Positions 36,475 through 44,302 of a stretch of 64,000 nucleotides of DNA are shown one piece after another. The number at the start of each line of letters is the position of its first letter. Position 1 is the first letter of the stretch. The position numbers and the translations under genes were made by a program. Origin of the DNA: an uncultured bacterium. GTDB taxonomy: Bacteria > Actinomycetota > Coriobacteriia > Coriobacteriales > Coriobacteriaceae. The notes under the pieces are model-generated. The model did not search any database and was not told the origin of the DNA. It saw only the letters and a list, made by a program, of their open reading frames with translations. The DNA lies in NCBI GenBank assembly GCA_905214525.1, contig CAJMMN010000004.1, positions 62,001-126,000 of the forward strand, read 5' to 3'.

Positions 36475-37763
36475 TGGCCCGTTTCCCCCTTGTTCCCACG
36501 GCACCCGAGCCCGAGCGTGCCATTTTAGTTGGTGTTGAGTGGCGCGACAATGCATGGCCGCTCGATCGCTCGCTTGATGAGCTGGAGCGTCTTGCCCACA
36601 CAGCTGGTGCCCGGTGCGTGGCACGCTTGTCGCAGCGTTTGGTAAAGCCGTATCCTAAATCGTTTATCGGTTCCGGTAAGGTTGAAGAGCTGTGCGGCCT
36701 GGTGCATCGCATGGATGCCGATGTCGTTATTTTTGACGACGACCTGACCCCCTCGCAGCAATCCTATTTGGAGAAAGCCGTGGGCGAGCCGGTAAAGATT
36801 ATCGATCGTACAGCACTGATCCTGGATATCTTTGGCCTGCATGCTCAGACGCGTGAGGGACGCCTGCAGGTACAGCTGGCACAACTTCAATATTTGTTGC
36901 CTCGCCTGCGTGGCATGTGGAGCCATCTCGCCAAGGAGCAGACGCGCGGCGGCATCGGCTCGCGTTTTGGTCAGGGCGAAAGTCAGCTCGAGGTCGACCG
37001 TCGCCTCATTCGTAATAAGATCGCTGCGCTTCGTCGTGAGCTCAAGCAGGTTGAACAGCGTCGCGATGTTCAATCCAAGAGTCGCATTGAGTCCCCGGCG
37101 TTTCGCGTCGCGTTAGCCGGTTATACCAATGCCGGTAAATCGACGTTACTCAATCGTCTGACCGGCTCTACGGTACTTTCGCAGGACAAGCTGTTTGCTA
37201 CGCTCGACCCGACGACGCGTTCGTATCGTCTGCCCGGCGGTCGCGGCATGACGATTACCGATACCGTCGGCTTTATTCAAAAGCTGCCCCATGGTTTGGT
37301 CGATGCCTTTAAATCGACGCTGTCCGAGGTTTTGGGTGCCGATCTAATTCTCAAAGTCGTAGATGCGTCTGACGAGGACTATGAGCGGCAGCTGGATGCT
37401 GTCGACCGCGTGCTTGATGAGATCGGCGCCGGAGAGCGTTTAACGCTGACCGTATTCAATAAAATCGATCTTCTCGATAGCGTCGATCGATTGAGTTTCC
37501 GTCGTCGCTATCCGGAGGCCGTTCTGTTCTCGGCCCAAACGGGCGAGGGGCTCGACGATCTCGTCGACCGGATTGCTCGCGAGGCAGCTGCCACCGATGT
37601 GTTGCTCTCCGCTGATATCCCGTATCGCGAGGGCGCTCTCATCACGCTGGTGCATGAGCAGGGAACCCTTCTGCATGAGGAATATCTCGAGGACGGCGTT
37701 CGCATTGTGGCGAAGTTGCCGGCTCGTATTGCACCGCGGCTCGAGCGCTATCGTACCGAGTAG
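36474..37763 (+). CDS. hflX: Ribosome-associated GTPase HflX
   Basis: GTPase that splits stalled or heat-damaged ribosomes. 429 residues: HflX-specific N-terminal domain (about 20-180, LVGVEWRD, KTYPKSF-like KPYPKSFIGSGKVEEL), a coiled coil (about 160-210), the G domain with GYTNAGKSTLLN (about 217), DTVGFIQKLPH and NKIDLL, and a short C-terminal domain. miaA-hflX linkage is conserved even in E. coli. Its 3' end overlaps the convergent gene by 16 bases. Confidence 0.94.
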   Translation: MARFPLVPTAPEPERAILVGVEWRDNAWPLDRSLDELERLAHTAGARCVARLSQRLVKPYPKSFIGSGKVEELCGLVHRMDADVVIFDDDLTPSQQSYLEKAVGEPVKIIDRTALILDIFGLHAQTREGRLQVQLAQLQYLLPRLRGMWSHLAKEQTRGGIGSRFGQGESQLEVDRRLIRNKIAALRRELKQVEQRRDVQSKSRIESPAFRVALAGYTNAGKSTLLNRLTGSTVLSQDKLFATLDPTTRSYRLPGGRGMTITDTVGFIQKLPHGLVDAFKSTLSEVLGADLILKVVDASDEDYERQLDAVDRVLDEIGAGERLTLTVFNKIDLLDSVDRLSFRRRYPEAVLFSAQTGEGLDDLVDRIAREAAATDVLLSADIPYREGALITLVHEQGTLLHEEYLEDGVRIVAKLPARIAPRLERYRTE

Positions 37764-38452
37764 ACGAGCTCCAAAATGCCCAGAATGATGGGCTGATGCA
37801 GCAGATAAAAGGGGAGTGCGTGACGTCCAAGGCCGGCGAGCACCGGCAGGGGGTTGGCGTAGGCCCAGCTGGGGACGGTCTTATCGATTCCCTGCGCTAT
37901 GTGTGCGGCGAAGTATCCTGCAAGATACATAAAGATAAACGGGATGATGGGGTAGTAATCACCTGAGACAAACCCAGGGCTCGGAAATCCCAGCCACGCC
38001 AGGTAGGGGACAGGGTAGATCGTTTTGGGGATGCTCCAGGTGATTGCGAACAACATAAGGCATAGGGGCATGCCCCATCTCGCCGTTATCTTCTTAAGGA
38101 CGGGATCGGTCAACGCCACGATGCCGGTGCATGCGGCCATGCAGTAGATGATGCCAAAATTAACCGAATCGTCGAATGAGACAAGTGTTGTTGCCAACCA
38201 GACAACGAGTGCTGCTAAGGCGTATTTGGCGGCACGTTTGATATTGTTGCGCGAAAGAGTGCACATCCAACCCGCGATAAACAAAAATACCCAGCTGATG
38301 CTGGCGCGCCAGACGTCTTGAAAGACAGTCTGGGTAAACCAAGGCATATCCCAGCCGTACAGGTAGGCGAGATCATAGCAAGCGTGAAAACCTGCCATAG
38401 AAATCATCGTAAACCCGCGGACGGTATCAAAGATGGTTATGCGTTTTTGCAT
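37748..38452 (-). CDS. DUF1624/HGSNAT-like membrane acyltransferase
   Basis: 234-residue membrane protein with about seven hydrophobic segments. The N-terminus RITIFDTVRGFTMISMAGFHACYDL and the C-terminal LPFYLLHQPIILGILELV match the DUF1624 / heparan-alpha-glucosaminide N-acetyltransferase-like family, which relates to OafA-type acyltransferases. Substrate unknown. The start overlaps the lexA stop by one base (TAATG on the minus strand), so it is co-transcribed with lexA, probably inside the SOS regulon. It also overlaps the end of hflX. Confidence 0.8.
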   Translation of the reverse strand: MQKRITIFDTVRGFTMISMAGFHACYDLAYLYGWDMPWFTQTVFQDVWRASISWVFLFIAGWMCTLSRNNIKRAAKYALAALVVWLATTLVSFDDSVNFGIIYCMAACTGIVALTDPVLKKITARWGMPLCLMLFAITWSIPKTIYPVPYLAWLGFPSPGFVSGDYYPIIPFIFMYLAGYFAAHIAQGIDKTVPSWAYANPLPVLAGLGRHALPFYLLHQPIILGILELVYSVR

Positions 38453-39096
38453 TACGAGAACCGGCGCATCAAGCCGACGACTTTGCCCAGGATAACGGGA
38501 TTCGTTGCATAGATAGGTTCCATGGTGTCGTTCTCGGGCTGCAAGCGCACACGCCCCTGCTCCTTGTAGAACGTCTTGACGGTCGCCGAACCATCAATCA
38601 TGGCCACGACAATTTCGCCGTTCATGGCACTCTTTTGTTCACGGACGATGATGTAATCGCCATTGAAGATGCCGACATTGATCATTGAGCTCCCATGCAC
38701 CTCAAGGATAAAGGAACCCTGATCAGTGGCGATTTCGGTCGGGATAGTAAACGTGTCTTCGATATTCTGCTCGGCCAGAATGGGAATCCCAGCCGCGACG
38801 CGACCAACGAGCGGTAGCGAGACCGTTCCGCGAGGTGCGGTGGGCTCATCAGATTTGGAAATTGAGACAGAGGAACCATCCTCGTTAAAGAGTTCCAGGG
38901 CGCGCGGCTTGGTGGCATCGCGCTTGAGTAGCCCGCGCGCCTCCAGGGCAGAGAGATGGGCGTGCACGGTGCTGGGGGAGGAAAGGCCCACGGCAGAAGC
39001 CATCTCGCGCACGCTGGGCGGATAACCCTTCTCCTGCTGATATTCCTTGATGAAGTCGTAAATTTGCTGCTGACGCTTGGTAATTTTGCGAGCCAT
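38452..39096 (-). CDS. lexA: SOS repressor LexA
   Basis: Repressor of DNA-damage genes; it self-cleaves when bound to RecA filaments. 214 residues: winged helix (about 1-70, YPPSVREMASAVGLSSPSTVHAHL), linker, and S24 peptidase domain with cleavage site RVAAGIP (Ala-Gly bond), catalytic Ser in HGSSMINVG and Lys in ATVKTFY. The start MARKITKR at 39096 follows GAGAGGAT; the upstream in-frame ATGs lack SD sites. Three LexA boxes lie just upstream, giving autoregulation. Confidence 0.96.
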   Translation of the reverse strand: MARKITKRQQQIYDFIKEYQQEKGYPPSVREMASAVGLSSPSTVHAHLSALEARGLLKRDATKPRALELFNEDGSSVSISKSDEPTAPRGTVSLPLVGRVAAGIPILAEQNIEDTFTIPTEIATDQGSFILEVHGSSMINVGIFNGDYIIVREQKSAMNGEIVVAMIDGSATVKTFYKEQGRVRLQPENDTMEPIYATNPVILGKVVGLMRRFS

Positions 39097-39119
39097 CAGG
39101 GCATCCTCTCTACCCATGT

Positions 39120-39133
39120 CAAACAAATGTTCG
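39120..39133. promoter_or_regulatory. LexA box 1 (lexA-proximal)
   Basis: CAAACAAATGTTCG, one half-site degenerate relative to CGAAC-N4-GTTCG. It lies 23 bases upstream of the lexA start codon. Confidence 0.75.
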
Positions 39134-39141
39134 AATTTTGC

Positions 39142-39169
39142 TTGACAGGAACAACTGTTCGAAGATAAT
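39142..39169 (+). promoter_or_regulatory. Promoter of the LysM gene, overlapped by LexA boxes
   Basis: TTGACA (39142-39147), 16 bases, GATAAT (39164-39169). LexA box 2 occupies the spacer and box 3 the start-site region, so the gene should be SOS-repressed. Confidence 0.75.
39148..39161. promoter_or_regulatory. LexA box 2
   Basis: GGAACAACTGTTCG, near-consensus, exactly 28 bases from box 1 and from box 3. Confidence 0.85.
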
Positions 39170-39175
39170 AATAAC

Positions 39176-39189
39176 CGAACATTCGTTCT
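39176..39189. promoter_or_regulatory. LexA box 3
   Basis: CGAACATTCGTTCT, near-consensus. The three boxes start at 39120, 39148 and 39176. Confidence 0.85.
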
Positions 39190-39259
39190 CGCGCTAGACA
39201 TTTTTGTCCGCGCGGCTTGATAAAACTGTTCTCAGCAAAACACGCGAGAGGAGAACATG

Positions 39260-39709
39260 ATGAACGCAACGAATATGGTCCAGGGAAACCTCGCCCTTAA
39301 GCTCGAGACGCCTGCAGAACCCACTTTTACGGTTGTTCAGGGTGGCCGCTCCGGCTTTCAGCCTTTGACCGTAAAGCCTGCGCGCAATCAGCAGGCTGTA
39401 GTCGCGCCGGCCCGCGTTGCCCTGAAGGTTCCGACGATTGTCGCCGTCGCCGTTGCGCTTACGCTCTTCTTTGTCCTCGCTACGTCGGTCTTTAGCGCTC
39501 GTCATGCCGCGTATGCCGAGTCCGTTTCCAACGTTACATACGAGACCATTCGCGTTCAGCCTGGCGATTCTCTTTGGTCGCTTGCCGAGGAATATCCAAT
39601 CGAAGGCCTTTCCACGCAAGAGACTTCCGACATGATCCGTAACGTCAATCATTTAGAGCATGGTTCGCTCGCCGCCGGTGCGCATCTTAAGGTTCCTGCT
39701 CGTTCGTAA
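39260..39709 (+). CDS. SOS-controlled LysM membrane protein (YneA/ChiZ-like)
   Basis: 149-residue protein with a disordered N-terminus, one membrane segment (about 57-80, VPTIVAVAVALTLFFVLATS) and an extracellular LysM domain (about 94-147, RVQPGDSLWSLAEEYP). The arrangement lexA / LysM protein / nrdR is the same as in mycobacteria (Rv2719c, ChiZ), and YneA of Bacillus has the same architecture and place; both halt cell division during SOS. The call is by synteny, architecture and LexA boxes. ATG 39260 fits the AGGAG spacing; 39257 is an alternative. Confidence 0.82.
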   Translation: MNATNMVQGNLALKLETPAEPTFTVVQGGRSGFQPLTVKPARNQQAVVAPARVALKVPTIVAVAVALTLFFVLATSVFSARHAAYAESVSNVTYETIRVQPGDSLWSLAEEYPIEGLSTQETSDMIRNVNHLEHGSLAAGAHLKVPARS

Positions 39710-39722
39710 TCATTATCGCGCT

Positions 39723-39766
39723 GCGCATGGTACCCTTGTTATCGTTTAAGAGGAGGTACCATGCGC
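39723..39766 (+). promoter_or_regulatory. Inverted repeat enclosing the nrdR start codon
   Basis: GCGCATGGTACC (39723-39734) and GGTACCATGCGC (39755-39766) are a perfect 12-bp inverted repeat. The SD (GAGGAGG) is in or next to the loop end and the ATG at 39761 lies in the right arm. In RNA this would hide the start codon; in DNA it could be an operator. Confidence 0.6.
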
Positions 39767-40204
39767 TGTCCCAAATGCGGCAAGGCACATACCCGCGTCG
39801 TTGATTCCCGTATGCAGGAGTCAAATAACACCATTAAGCGCCGCCGCGAATGTTGCTCGTGTAACTATCGTTTTACAACGTTCGAGCGATGCGAAGACCC
39901 AATCGAGGTCATTAAGTCAGACGGAACCAAGCAGCGGTTCGATCGCAATAAGCTGCTCGTCGGCTTGATGCGCGCCACCATCAAGCGCGATATCGACACT
40001 AAGAAGCTCAATGAGATTATCGATGACATCGAGGTCGAGCTTCGCTCTCGCACGCTGACGGCCGTCACGTCCCATGAGTTGGGTGACATGGTGCTCAAGC
40101 GCTTGGCCAAGATCGACAAGGTTGCGTACATCCGTTTTGCCTCGGTCTACCGTGATTTCAAAGACGTCGATGAGTTTCTGCAAGAGCTCGACAAGCTAAG
40201 GTGA
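39761..40204 (+). CDS. nrdR: Ribonucleotide reductase repressor NrdR
   Basis: Nucleotide-sensing transcriptional repressor of ribonucleotide reductase genes. 147 residues: N-terminal zinc ribbon ([30 protein letters not shown]) and an ATP cone (about 48-138). SD AGAGGAGG precedes the ATG. It follows the LysM gene after 51 bases and is followed by dut, both tied to dNTP supply. Confidence 0.95.
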   Translation: MRCPKCGKAHTRVVDSRMQESNNTIKRRRECCSCNYRFTTFERCEDPIEVIKSDGTKQRFDRNKLLVGLMRATIKRDIDTKKLNEIIDDIEVELRSRTLTAVTSHELGDMVLKRLAKIDKVAYIRFASVYRDFKDVDEFLQELDKLR

Positions 40205-40208
40205 TTCC

Positions 40209-40652
40209 ATGCCCAACATTACCGTCAACATAAAGCGTCTCGATCCCACCGTCGAGCTTCCCAAATACGCCCATCCCACCGATGCCGGCTTGGATTTGCG
40301 CTCCAACGAGGACTGCGTCCTGAAGCCCTTCGAACGCCGTCTGGTCTCTACTGGGCTGGCCATCGCCCTGCCCGACGGCTACGCCGGCTTCGTCCAGCCC
40401 CGCAGCGGCTTGGCCATCAAGCAGGGCCTGTCTATAGTCAACACGCCGGGCCTCATTGACGCCCACTACCGAGGAGAACTCAAGGTTATCCTTATCAGCC
40501 TGGATCCCACCAACGACATCCAAATCAACAAAGGCGACCGCATAGCCCAACTCGTCATCCAAGAAGTCCCCACGGTCAATCTCATAGAAGTAGAAGAACT
40601 AGACAAAACCGACCGAGGAGCCGGCGGTTTCGGTTCTAGCGGCGTATTGTAA
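40209..40652 (+). CDS. dut: Deoxyuridine 5'-triphosphate nucleotidohydrolase
   Basis: Trimeric dUTPase that removes dUTP and supplies dUMP for thymidylate. 147 residues with all five motifs: [42 protein letters not shown] and the C-terminal GAGGFGSSG. It sits 4 bases after nrdR. The 3' part of the gene uses codons richer in A than neighbours, but the protein looks complete. Confidence 0.95.
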   Translation: MPNITVNIKRLDPTVELPKYAHPTDAGLDLRSNEDCVLKPFERRLVSTGLAIALPDGYAGFVQPRSGLAIKQGLSIVNTPGLIDAHYRGELKVILISLDPTNDIQINKGDRIAQLVIQEVPTVNLIEVEELDKTDRGAGGFGSSGVL

Positions 40653-40657
40653 TGTCC

Positions 40658-40761
40658 GCTCACCCGTGGGAGGCCCCTATATATCATTCCATGCTCAAAC
40701 ATTCTCGCTGCGCTGCGAAACTGCGCGTGGAACGATATATAGGGGTCTCCCACGGGTGAGC
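40658..40761. repeat. Palindromic element E3 (104 bp)
   Basis: 37-base inverted arms (40658-40694 and 40725-40761, 34 pairs matched) around a 30-base centre. The inner part (CATTCCATGCTCAAACATTCTCGC and the matching right side) is shared with element E4 in reverse orientation; the outer arm sequence is specific to this copy. It follows the dut stop by 5 bases. Confidence 0.8.
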
Positions 40762-40838
40762 TACGTTTACTTGCTAGCGGCTACGCCGGGTTCGCCCCGT
40801 TAGAGTCTGCGAAGGTAGAAACAAATAATCTAATAACA

Positions 40839-40885
40839 GTTAGTTGATACGACAAAGGAACTGTTCCTTTGTCGTATCAACTAAC
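40839..40885. repeat. 47-bp near-perfect palindrome
   Basis: Two 23-base arms (40839-40861 and 40863-40885) are perfect reverse complements around a single T. AT-rich, no T tract. It lies between E3 and E4 and is unrelated to them in sequence. Confidence 0.8.
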
Positions 40886-40919
40886 CAGTAAGAATAATTT
40901 TGTTACAAGCAAGAAGCTT

Positions 40920-41022
40920 CCCGTTCGGGGCTCACCCATATCGTTCCACGCGCAGTTTCGCAGCGAGCGCAGCGAAGCGAGAATGTTTGAGCATGGAATG
41001 ATATGGGTGAGCCCCGAACGGG
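40920..41022. repeat. Palindromic element E4 (103 bp)
   Basis: 32-base inverted arms (40920-40951 and 40991-41022, 30 matched) around a 39-base centre that is the reverse complement of the E3 centre plus 9 extra bases in the apical loop. The outer 23 bases of each arm form a perfect palindrome not shared with E3. Confidence 0.8.
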
Positions 41023-41039
41023 CGGGATTAGTGCGCCCT

Positions 41040-41073
41040 GCGCAGCGAGAATGTTTGAGCATGGAATGATATA
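41040..41073. repeat. Half copy E5 of the E3/E4 family
   Basis: GCAGCGAGAATGTTTGAGC and the following ATGGAATGATAT repeat the right half of E4, with no left half. It lies immediately before the end of the glycosyltransferase gene. Confidence 0.65.
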
Positions 41074-41105
41074 TGGGCGGCTCCCGCCGAGCAGCGGACT
41101 ATCGC

Positions 41106-42407
41106 CTAGCGGATATGCGCGGGTTTTCCGCCCCAGTAGAAGCGGCAGAAGGCTCGTTTGCGCTTTTGGGGTTTGCCTACCAGTTCCATGGTGGCGATGG
41201 CGATGTCTTCGGCTGCGCGGGGGCGGCGCAGGACTTCGCCATTGATGAGCAATGCCTTGAGCGACTCCGGATGATCGTGGAGATGTCGCAACGTTACGAT
41301 GAGCTCTCGTGCTGTGGTGACGTGCATGCTAGCGCCCAAGCCGGTAAGCATGGTGGTGTTGGCCTTTTCCTGGCCATAGGACTTGCCCAGCAGGATCATC
41401 GGCAGATGTGCGCAGAGGCACTCGGTGACGGTGAGTCCGCCCGATTTGAGAATTGCCAGGTCGCAGCCGTGCATGAGGGCCGCCATGTCGTCCACGTAGT
41501 CCAGAACCGTAACGTTTTCGAGTTTCATGGCGTCGAAGAGCGTCTTGAGGCGGTCGGCGTATTCCTCATCCTTGCCCGGCAAAAAGACAAAATGCATGTC
41601 CTCAAAGCTGCGTAGGAAGGGGAGGGTCTGGTCCATCGCCGCGCGAAAGCGGACGTACGGTTGAGGTAAACTGGCGCCGGCCATAACCAGCACGACGGTC
41701 TTGTCGGTGGGGAGGTTGAACTTGGCTAGCTCTTCCTCGCGATCGTAATCCGTGTCGAATCCGGCGCGAATAGGAATGCCGGTAATGCGAATCTTTGCCT
41801 CGGGCACCTTGCGCGGACGCAGCGTTTCGGACATAAATTCGTTGGCAACACAGAATAGATCGGTGTCCTTGTGGGGCCACCAGCCCTCGACTTCGTAGTC
41901 GGTCGGTACGCAGATGACTGGATAATCGATACCCGTAATTATGCGGGCACCCACGGCAACATTGGCTGCTGTGATGTGCGTTGCGACCACGGCTATGGGC
42001 CTGCGGCTACGAATATATTCGTTGAAGGCGGGGAACATGATTCGCGACCATGCCGTGCCGCCACCCCAGAGAAGATGTCCCGTAAGTGTATATCTCCAGG
42101 TCAGGTCGTAAATGGGGCGCGTGGCTCCCGTAAAAGAAGCCGCGGTCTTATTACCGTCGAATTTAATACGTCCAAAATCAAGGATATCGAGCACTTCAAT
42201 CTCAACATCCTCGGGGATGCCATTGGTGCCGCGGATGAGGTCGAAGGCCTGCGCTATCGCATTTGCGGCGGCCTTGTGGCCCGAGCCAACGGAGGCGTGC
42301 ACGATGGTCACGAGAGGTTTTTGCTGAGCCAGGAGCGTGGTTTGCTCCGATTGAGGAGTGCTGTGCGTGAGCAGGGGAGCGTCGTCACTCGTCTGCGCCT
42401 GGTCCAT
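41106..42407 (-). CDS. MGDG synthase/UgtP-type glycolipid glycosyltransferase
   Basis: 433-residue GT28-like glycosyltransferase. The N-terminal MGDG synthase domain begins with VTIVHASVGSGHKAAANAI (about 33-51); the C-terminal half contains the donor-binding LKSGGLTVTECLCAHLPMIL (about 341-360). Family members add galactose or glucose to diacylglycerol, giving membrane glycolipids or lipoteichoic acid anchors; the sugar cannot be told from sequence. The start at 42407 follows AAGGGGAG; the frame runs upstream to 42446. Divergent from trxB. Confidence 0.83.
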   Translation of the reverse strand: MDQAQTSDDAPLLTHSTPQSEQTTLLAQQKPLVTIVHASVGSGHKAAANAIAQAFDLIRGTNGIPEDVEIEVLDILDFGRIKFDGNKTAASFTGATRPIYDLTWRYTLTGHLLWGGGTAWSRIMFPAFNEYIRSRRPIAVVATHITAANVAVGARIITGIDYPVICVPTDYEVEGWWPHKDTDLFCVANEFMSETLRPRKVPEAKIRITGIPIRAGFDTDYDREEELAKFNLPTDKTVVLVMAGASLPQPYVRFRAAMDQTLPFLRSFEDMHFVFLPGKDEEYADRLKTLFDAMKLENVTVLDYVDDMAALMHGCDLAILKSGGLTVTECLCAHLPMILLGKSYGQEKANTTMLTGLGASMHVTTARELIVTLRHLHDHPESLKALLINGEVLRRPRAAEDIAIATMELVGKPQKRKRAFCRFYWGGKPAHIR

Positions 42408-42525
42408 CGATAACTCCCCTTCAGCTTTGTAATACGGTTTTATCATTGTAGTGCATGAGTGTCACGTTCACGTAAATTTGGGTACGAGCGCAAAGAACGA
42501 CAACGTTTCGACGAAAGGACGCTTC

Positions 42526-43464
42526 ATGACTACCGATAAGCCGATCGATGTTGCGATTATCGGTGGCGGCCCCGCGGGCTATGCTGCCGCCATTTATGCT
42601 GCGCGTGCCAACCTGACGACGACCGTGATTGAGCAGGGCATGTCGGGAGGGCAGATCGCCACAACCAATGAGGTCGAGAACTATCCGGGTTTCCCGCTCC
42701 TGAGTGGCGCCGAACTCGGCGAGCGTTTTCAGCAGCATGCAGAGGGCCTGGGAGCACAGGTTACATGGAGCATGGTTACGGGTATCGATTACGATGCCGA
42801 TGCAGCGTTGTTTACGGTACATCACGATATGGGCGATACGCTGGCCTCGAGCGTTATCGCTTGCATGGGTGCCACGCCGCGTCCGGCAGGTTTCGCAGGC
42901 GAGGATACGTATCGCGGTCGTGGCGTTTCATATTGCGCAACATGTGACGGCATGTTCTTCCGCGGCAAACAGGTCTTTGTAATCGGTGGTGGCAATTCGG
43001 CATGCGAAGAGGCGCTGTTCCTGTCCGACATTGCCAACAGCGTGACCATCGTGCTGCGCCGCGACCAGTTTCGTGCGCCTGATGGTGTTGTTCAGAAAGT
43101 ACTCGAAAAGGACAATATTACAGTTAGGTACCAAACTAGTATTGTGGAGCTCTCGGGCGAAGCAATGCCAACGACGATCACCTTTAAGGACAATGCATCC
43201 GGTGAGACTCATACCGAGTCATTTGAACCTGGCTCGTTTGGCATCTTTGTCTTTACGGGGATGCTGCCGCATACCGAGCTGGTTGAGCATCTAGTCGATC
43301 TGGCTCCTGACGGCGGCATTGTCACCGACGATTCGATGGCCACCCGTACGCCCGGCTTATTCGCAGCCGGCGATATCCGTTCCAAGCGTTTACGCCAGGT
43401 TGTGACCGCCGTTTCGGACGGAGCCATAGCAGCAACGAGCGCATACGCGTTTCTCCGTGAATAA
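42526..43464 (+). CDS. trxB: Thioredoxin reductase
   Basis: NADPH-dependent flavoprotein that reduces thioredoxin. 312 residues: FAD-binding GGGPAGYAAAIYAARA near the N-terminus, redox pair CATCDG (about 138-143), NADPH-binding GGGNSACEEALFLS, and the C-terminal FAD motif ATRTPGLFAAGDIR. ATG 42526 lies 7 bases after GAAAGGA. No thioredoxin gene is adjacent. A terminator follows. Confidence 0.93.
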   Translation: MTTDKPIDVAIIGGGPAGYAAAIYAARANLTTTVIEQGMSGGQIATTNEVENYPGFPLLSGAELGERFQQHAEGLGAQVTWSMVTGIDYDADAALFTVHHDMGDTLASSVIACMGATPRPAGFAGEDTYRGRGVSYCATCDGMFFRGKQVFVIGGGNSACEEALFLSDIANSVTIVLRRDQFRAPDGVVQKVLEKDNITVRYQTSIVELSGEAMPTTITFKDNASGETHTESFEPGSFGIFVFTGMLPHTELVEHLVDLAPDGGIVTDDSMATRTPGLFAAGDIRSKRLRQVVTAVSDGAIAATSAYAFLRE

Positions 43465-43509
43465 GTACGATAATATATCTTATGTAAGGTTGCTATCAAT
43501 TAACTATAT

Positions 43510-43550
43510 GGCGGGACGATGCATCAGTGCACTTTCCCGCCAATTTTCTT
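43510..43550 (+). terminator. Terminator after trxB
   Basis: GGCGGGA (43510-43516) pairs with TCCCGCC (43535-43541), then AATTTTCTT; the 18-base loop holds a small inner palindrome. Confidence 0.7.
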
Positions 43551-43617
43551 GCCGGCTATGTGGTATGCAAAACTAGATAACCTAGAATACAATATAGAAA
43601 ATGAACGGAGGACCTTT

Positions 43618-44229
43618 ATGAACCACGTTAAACACGTTATTCCGATGTCCGATTCGTCGGTCAGTATTAAGCCTGAGGATATTCAGCCCACTGTGCTGCC
43701 CGATGCATTTATTCAGTCCGAAATCGTGCGCAAACTCAATACGTTGAGTCTGCCGCGCTATGACCAGTTGCCCAATGTGACGCTCTATCGCGACCAGGTT
43801 ATTGAGTATGTTGCGCTGTGGATGGAGCCGCTGTCCATTTGCGTTGAGCAGCCCGTCATTACGCCATCGATGATCAATAACTACGTGAAGGTCGGCCTGG
43901 TGCCTGCTCCGGTCAAAAAGCAATATGGCCGCGAGCAGATTGCCCGTCTGATCGCTATTTGCATCTTTAAGCAGGTGCTACCTATTGCTGCGGTGCAGGC
44001 ACTCTTTAACATTCAGCGATTGAGCTACGATGCCCCGACGGCCTTCGACTATGTGGTTGATCAGCTCGAGGCATCGATTCGTTCGGCGTTTTCCGTCGAG
44101 CAGACGCCGGTTCCCGATACGGCGCATCAGGTAACGCGTGAGTCGCTGCTTGTGCGCAGTGCGGTTTCATCCTTCGTTTCGAAGGCGTACCTGATGAGCT
44201 ATCTAAAGTTTAATGGGTTTAATAGCTAG
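43618..44229 (+). CDS. DUF1836 protein, MerR-like
   Basis: 203-residue protein of the DUF1836 family. The middle part (about 65-125: VTLYRDQVIEYV, ITPSMINNYVKVGLVPAPVKKQYGREQIARLI) resembles a MerR-type winged helix, suggesting a transcription factor; no ligand domain is recognised. Function is unknown. ATG 43618 follows GGAGGACC, with TAGAAT at 43583-43588 as a possible -10 box. It stands alone, bounded by terminators on both sides. Confidence 0.75.
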   Translation: MNHVKHVIPMSDSSVSIKPEDIQPTVLPDAFIQSEIVRKLNTLSLPRYDQLPNVTLYRDQVIEYVALWMEPLSICVEQPVITPSMINNYVKVGLVPAPVKKQYGREQIARLIAICIFKQVLPIAAVQALFNIQRLSYDAPTAFDYVVDQLEASIRSAFSVEQTPVPDTAHQVTRESLLVRSAVSSFVSKAYLMSYLKFNGFNS

Positions 44230-44241
44230 CCGACGTATAAA

Positions 44242-44289
44242 ACGGGCGGGACAAAGAGCCATCTGTCGCTTTGTCCCGCCCGTATTTTT
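44242..44289. terminator. Bidirectional terminator
   Basis: A 15-bp perfect stem (44242-44256 with 44269-44283) has ATTTTT on the plus side and a T-rich stretch on the minus side. It serves the convergent DUF1836 and degV genes. Confidence 0.88.
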
Positions 44290-44302
44290 GCTTGGTTGGA
44301 CT

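Noticed and set aside
40771..40806. tRNA-like fragment (GGGTTCGCCCC)
   Set aside because: Resembles a T arm only; no acceptor, D or anticodon stems can be drawn.
40653..41105. CRISPR array
   Set aside because: Repeats are inverted, few and without regular spacers; no cas genes are present.
40869..41245. Small frames across E4/E5
   Set aside because: They are translations of the palindromic repeat and of the reverse strand of the glycosyltransferase gene.
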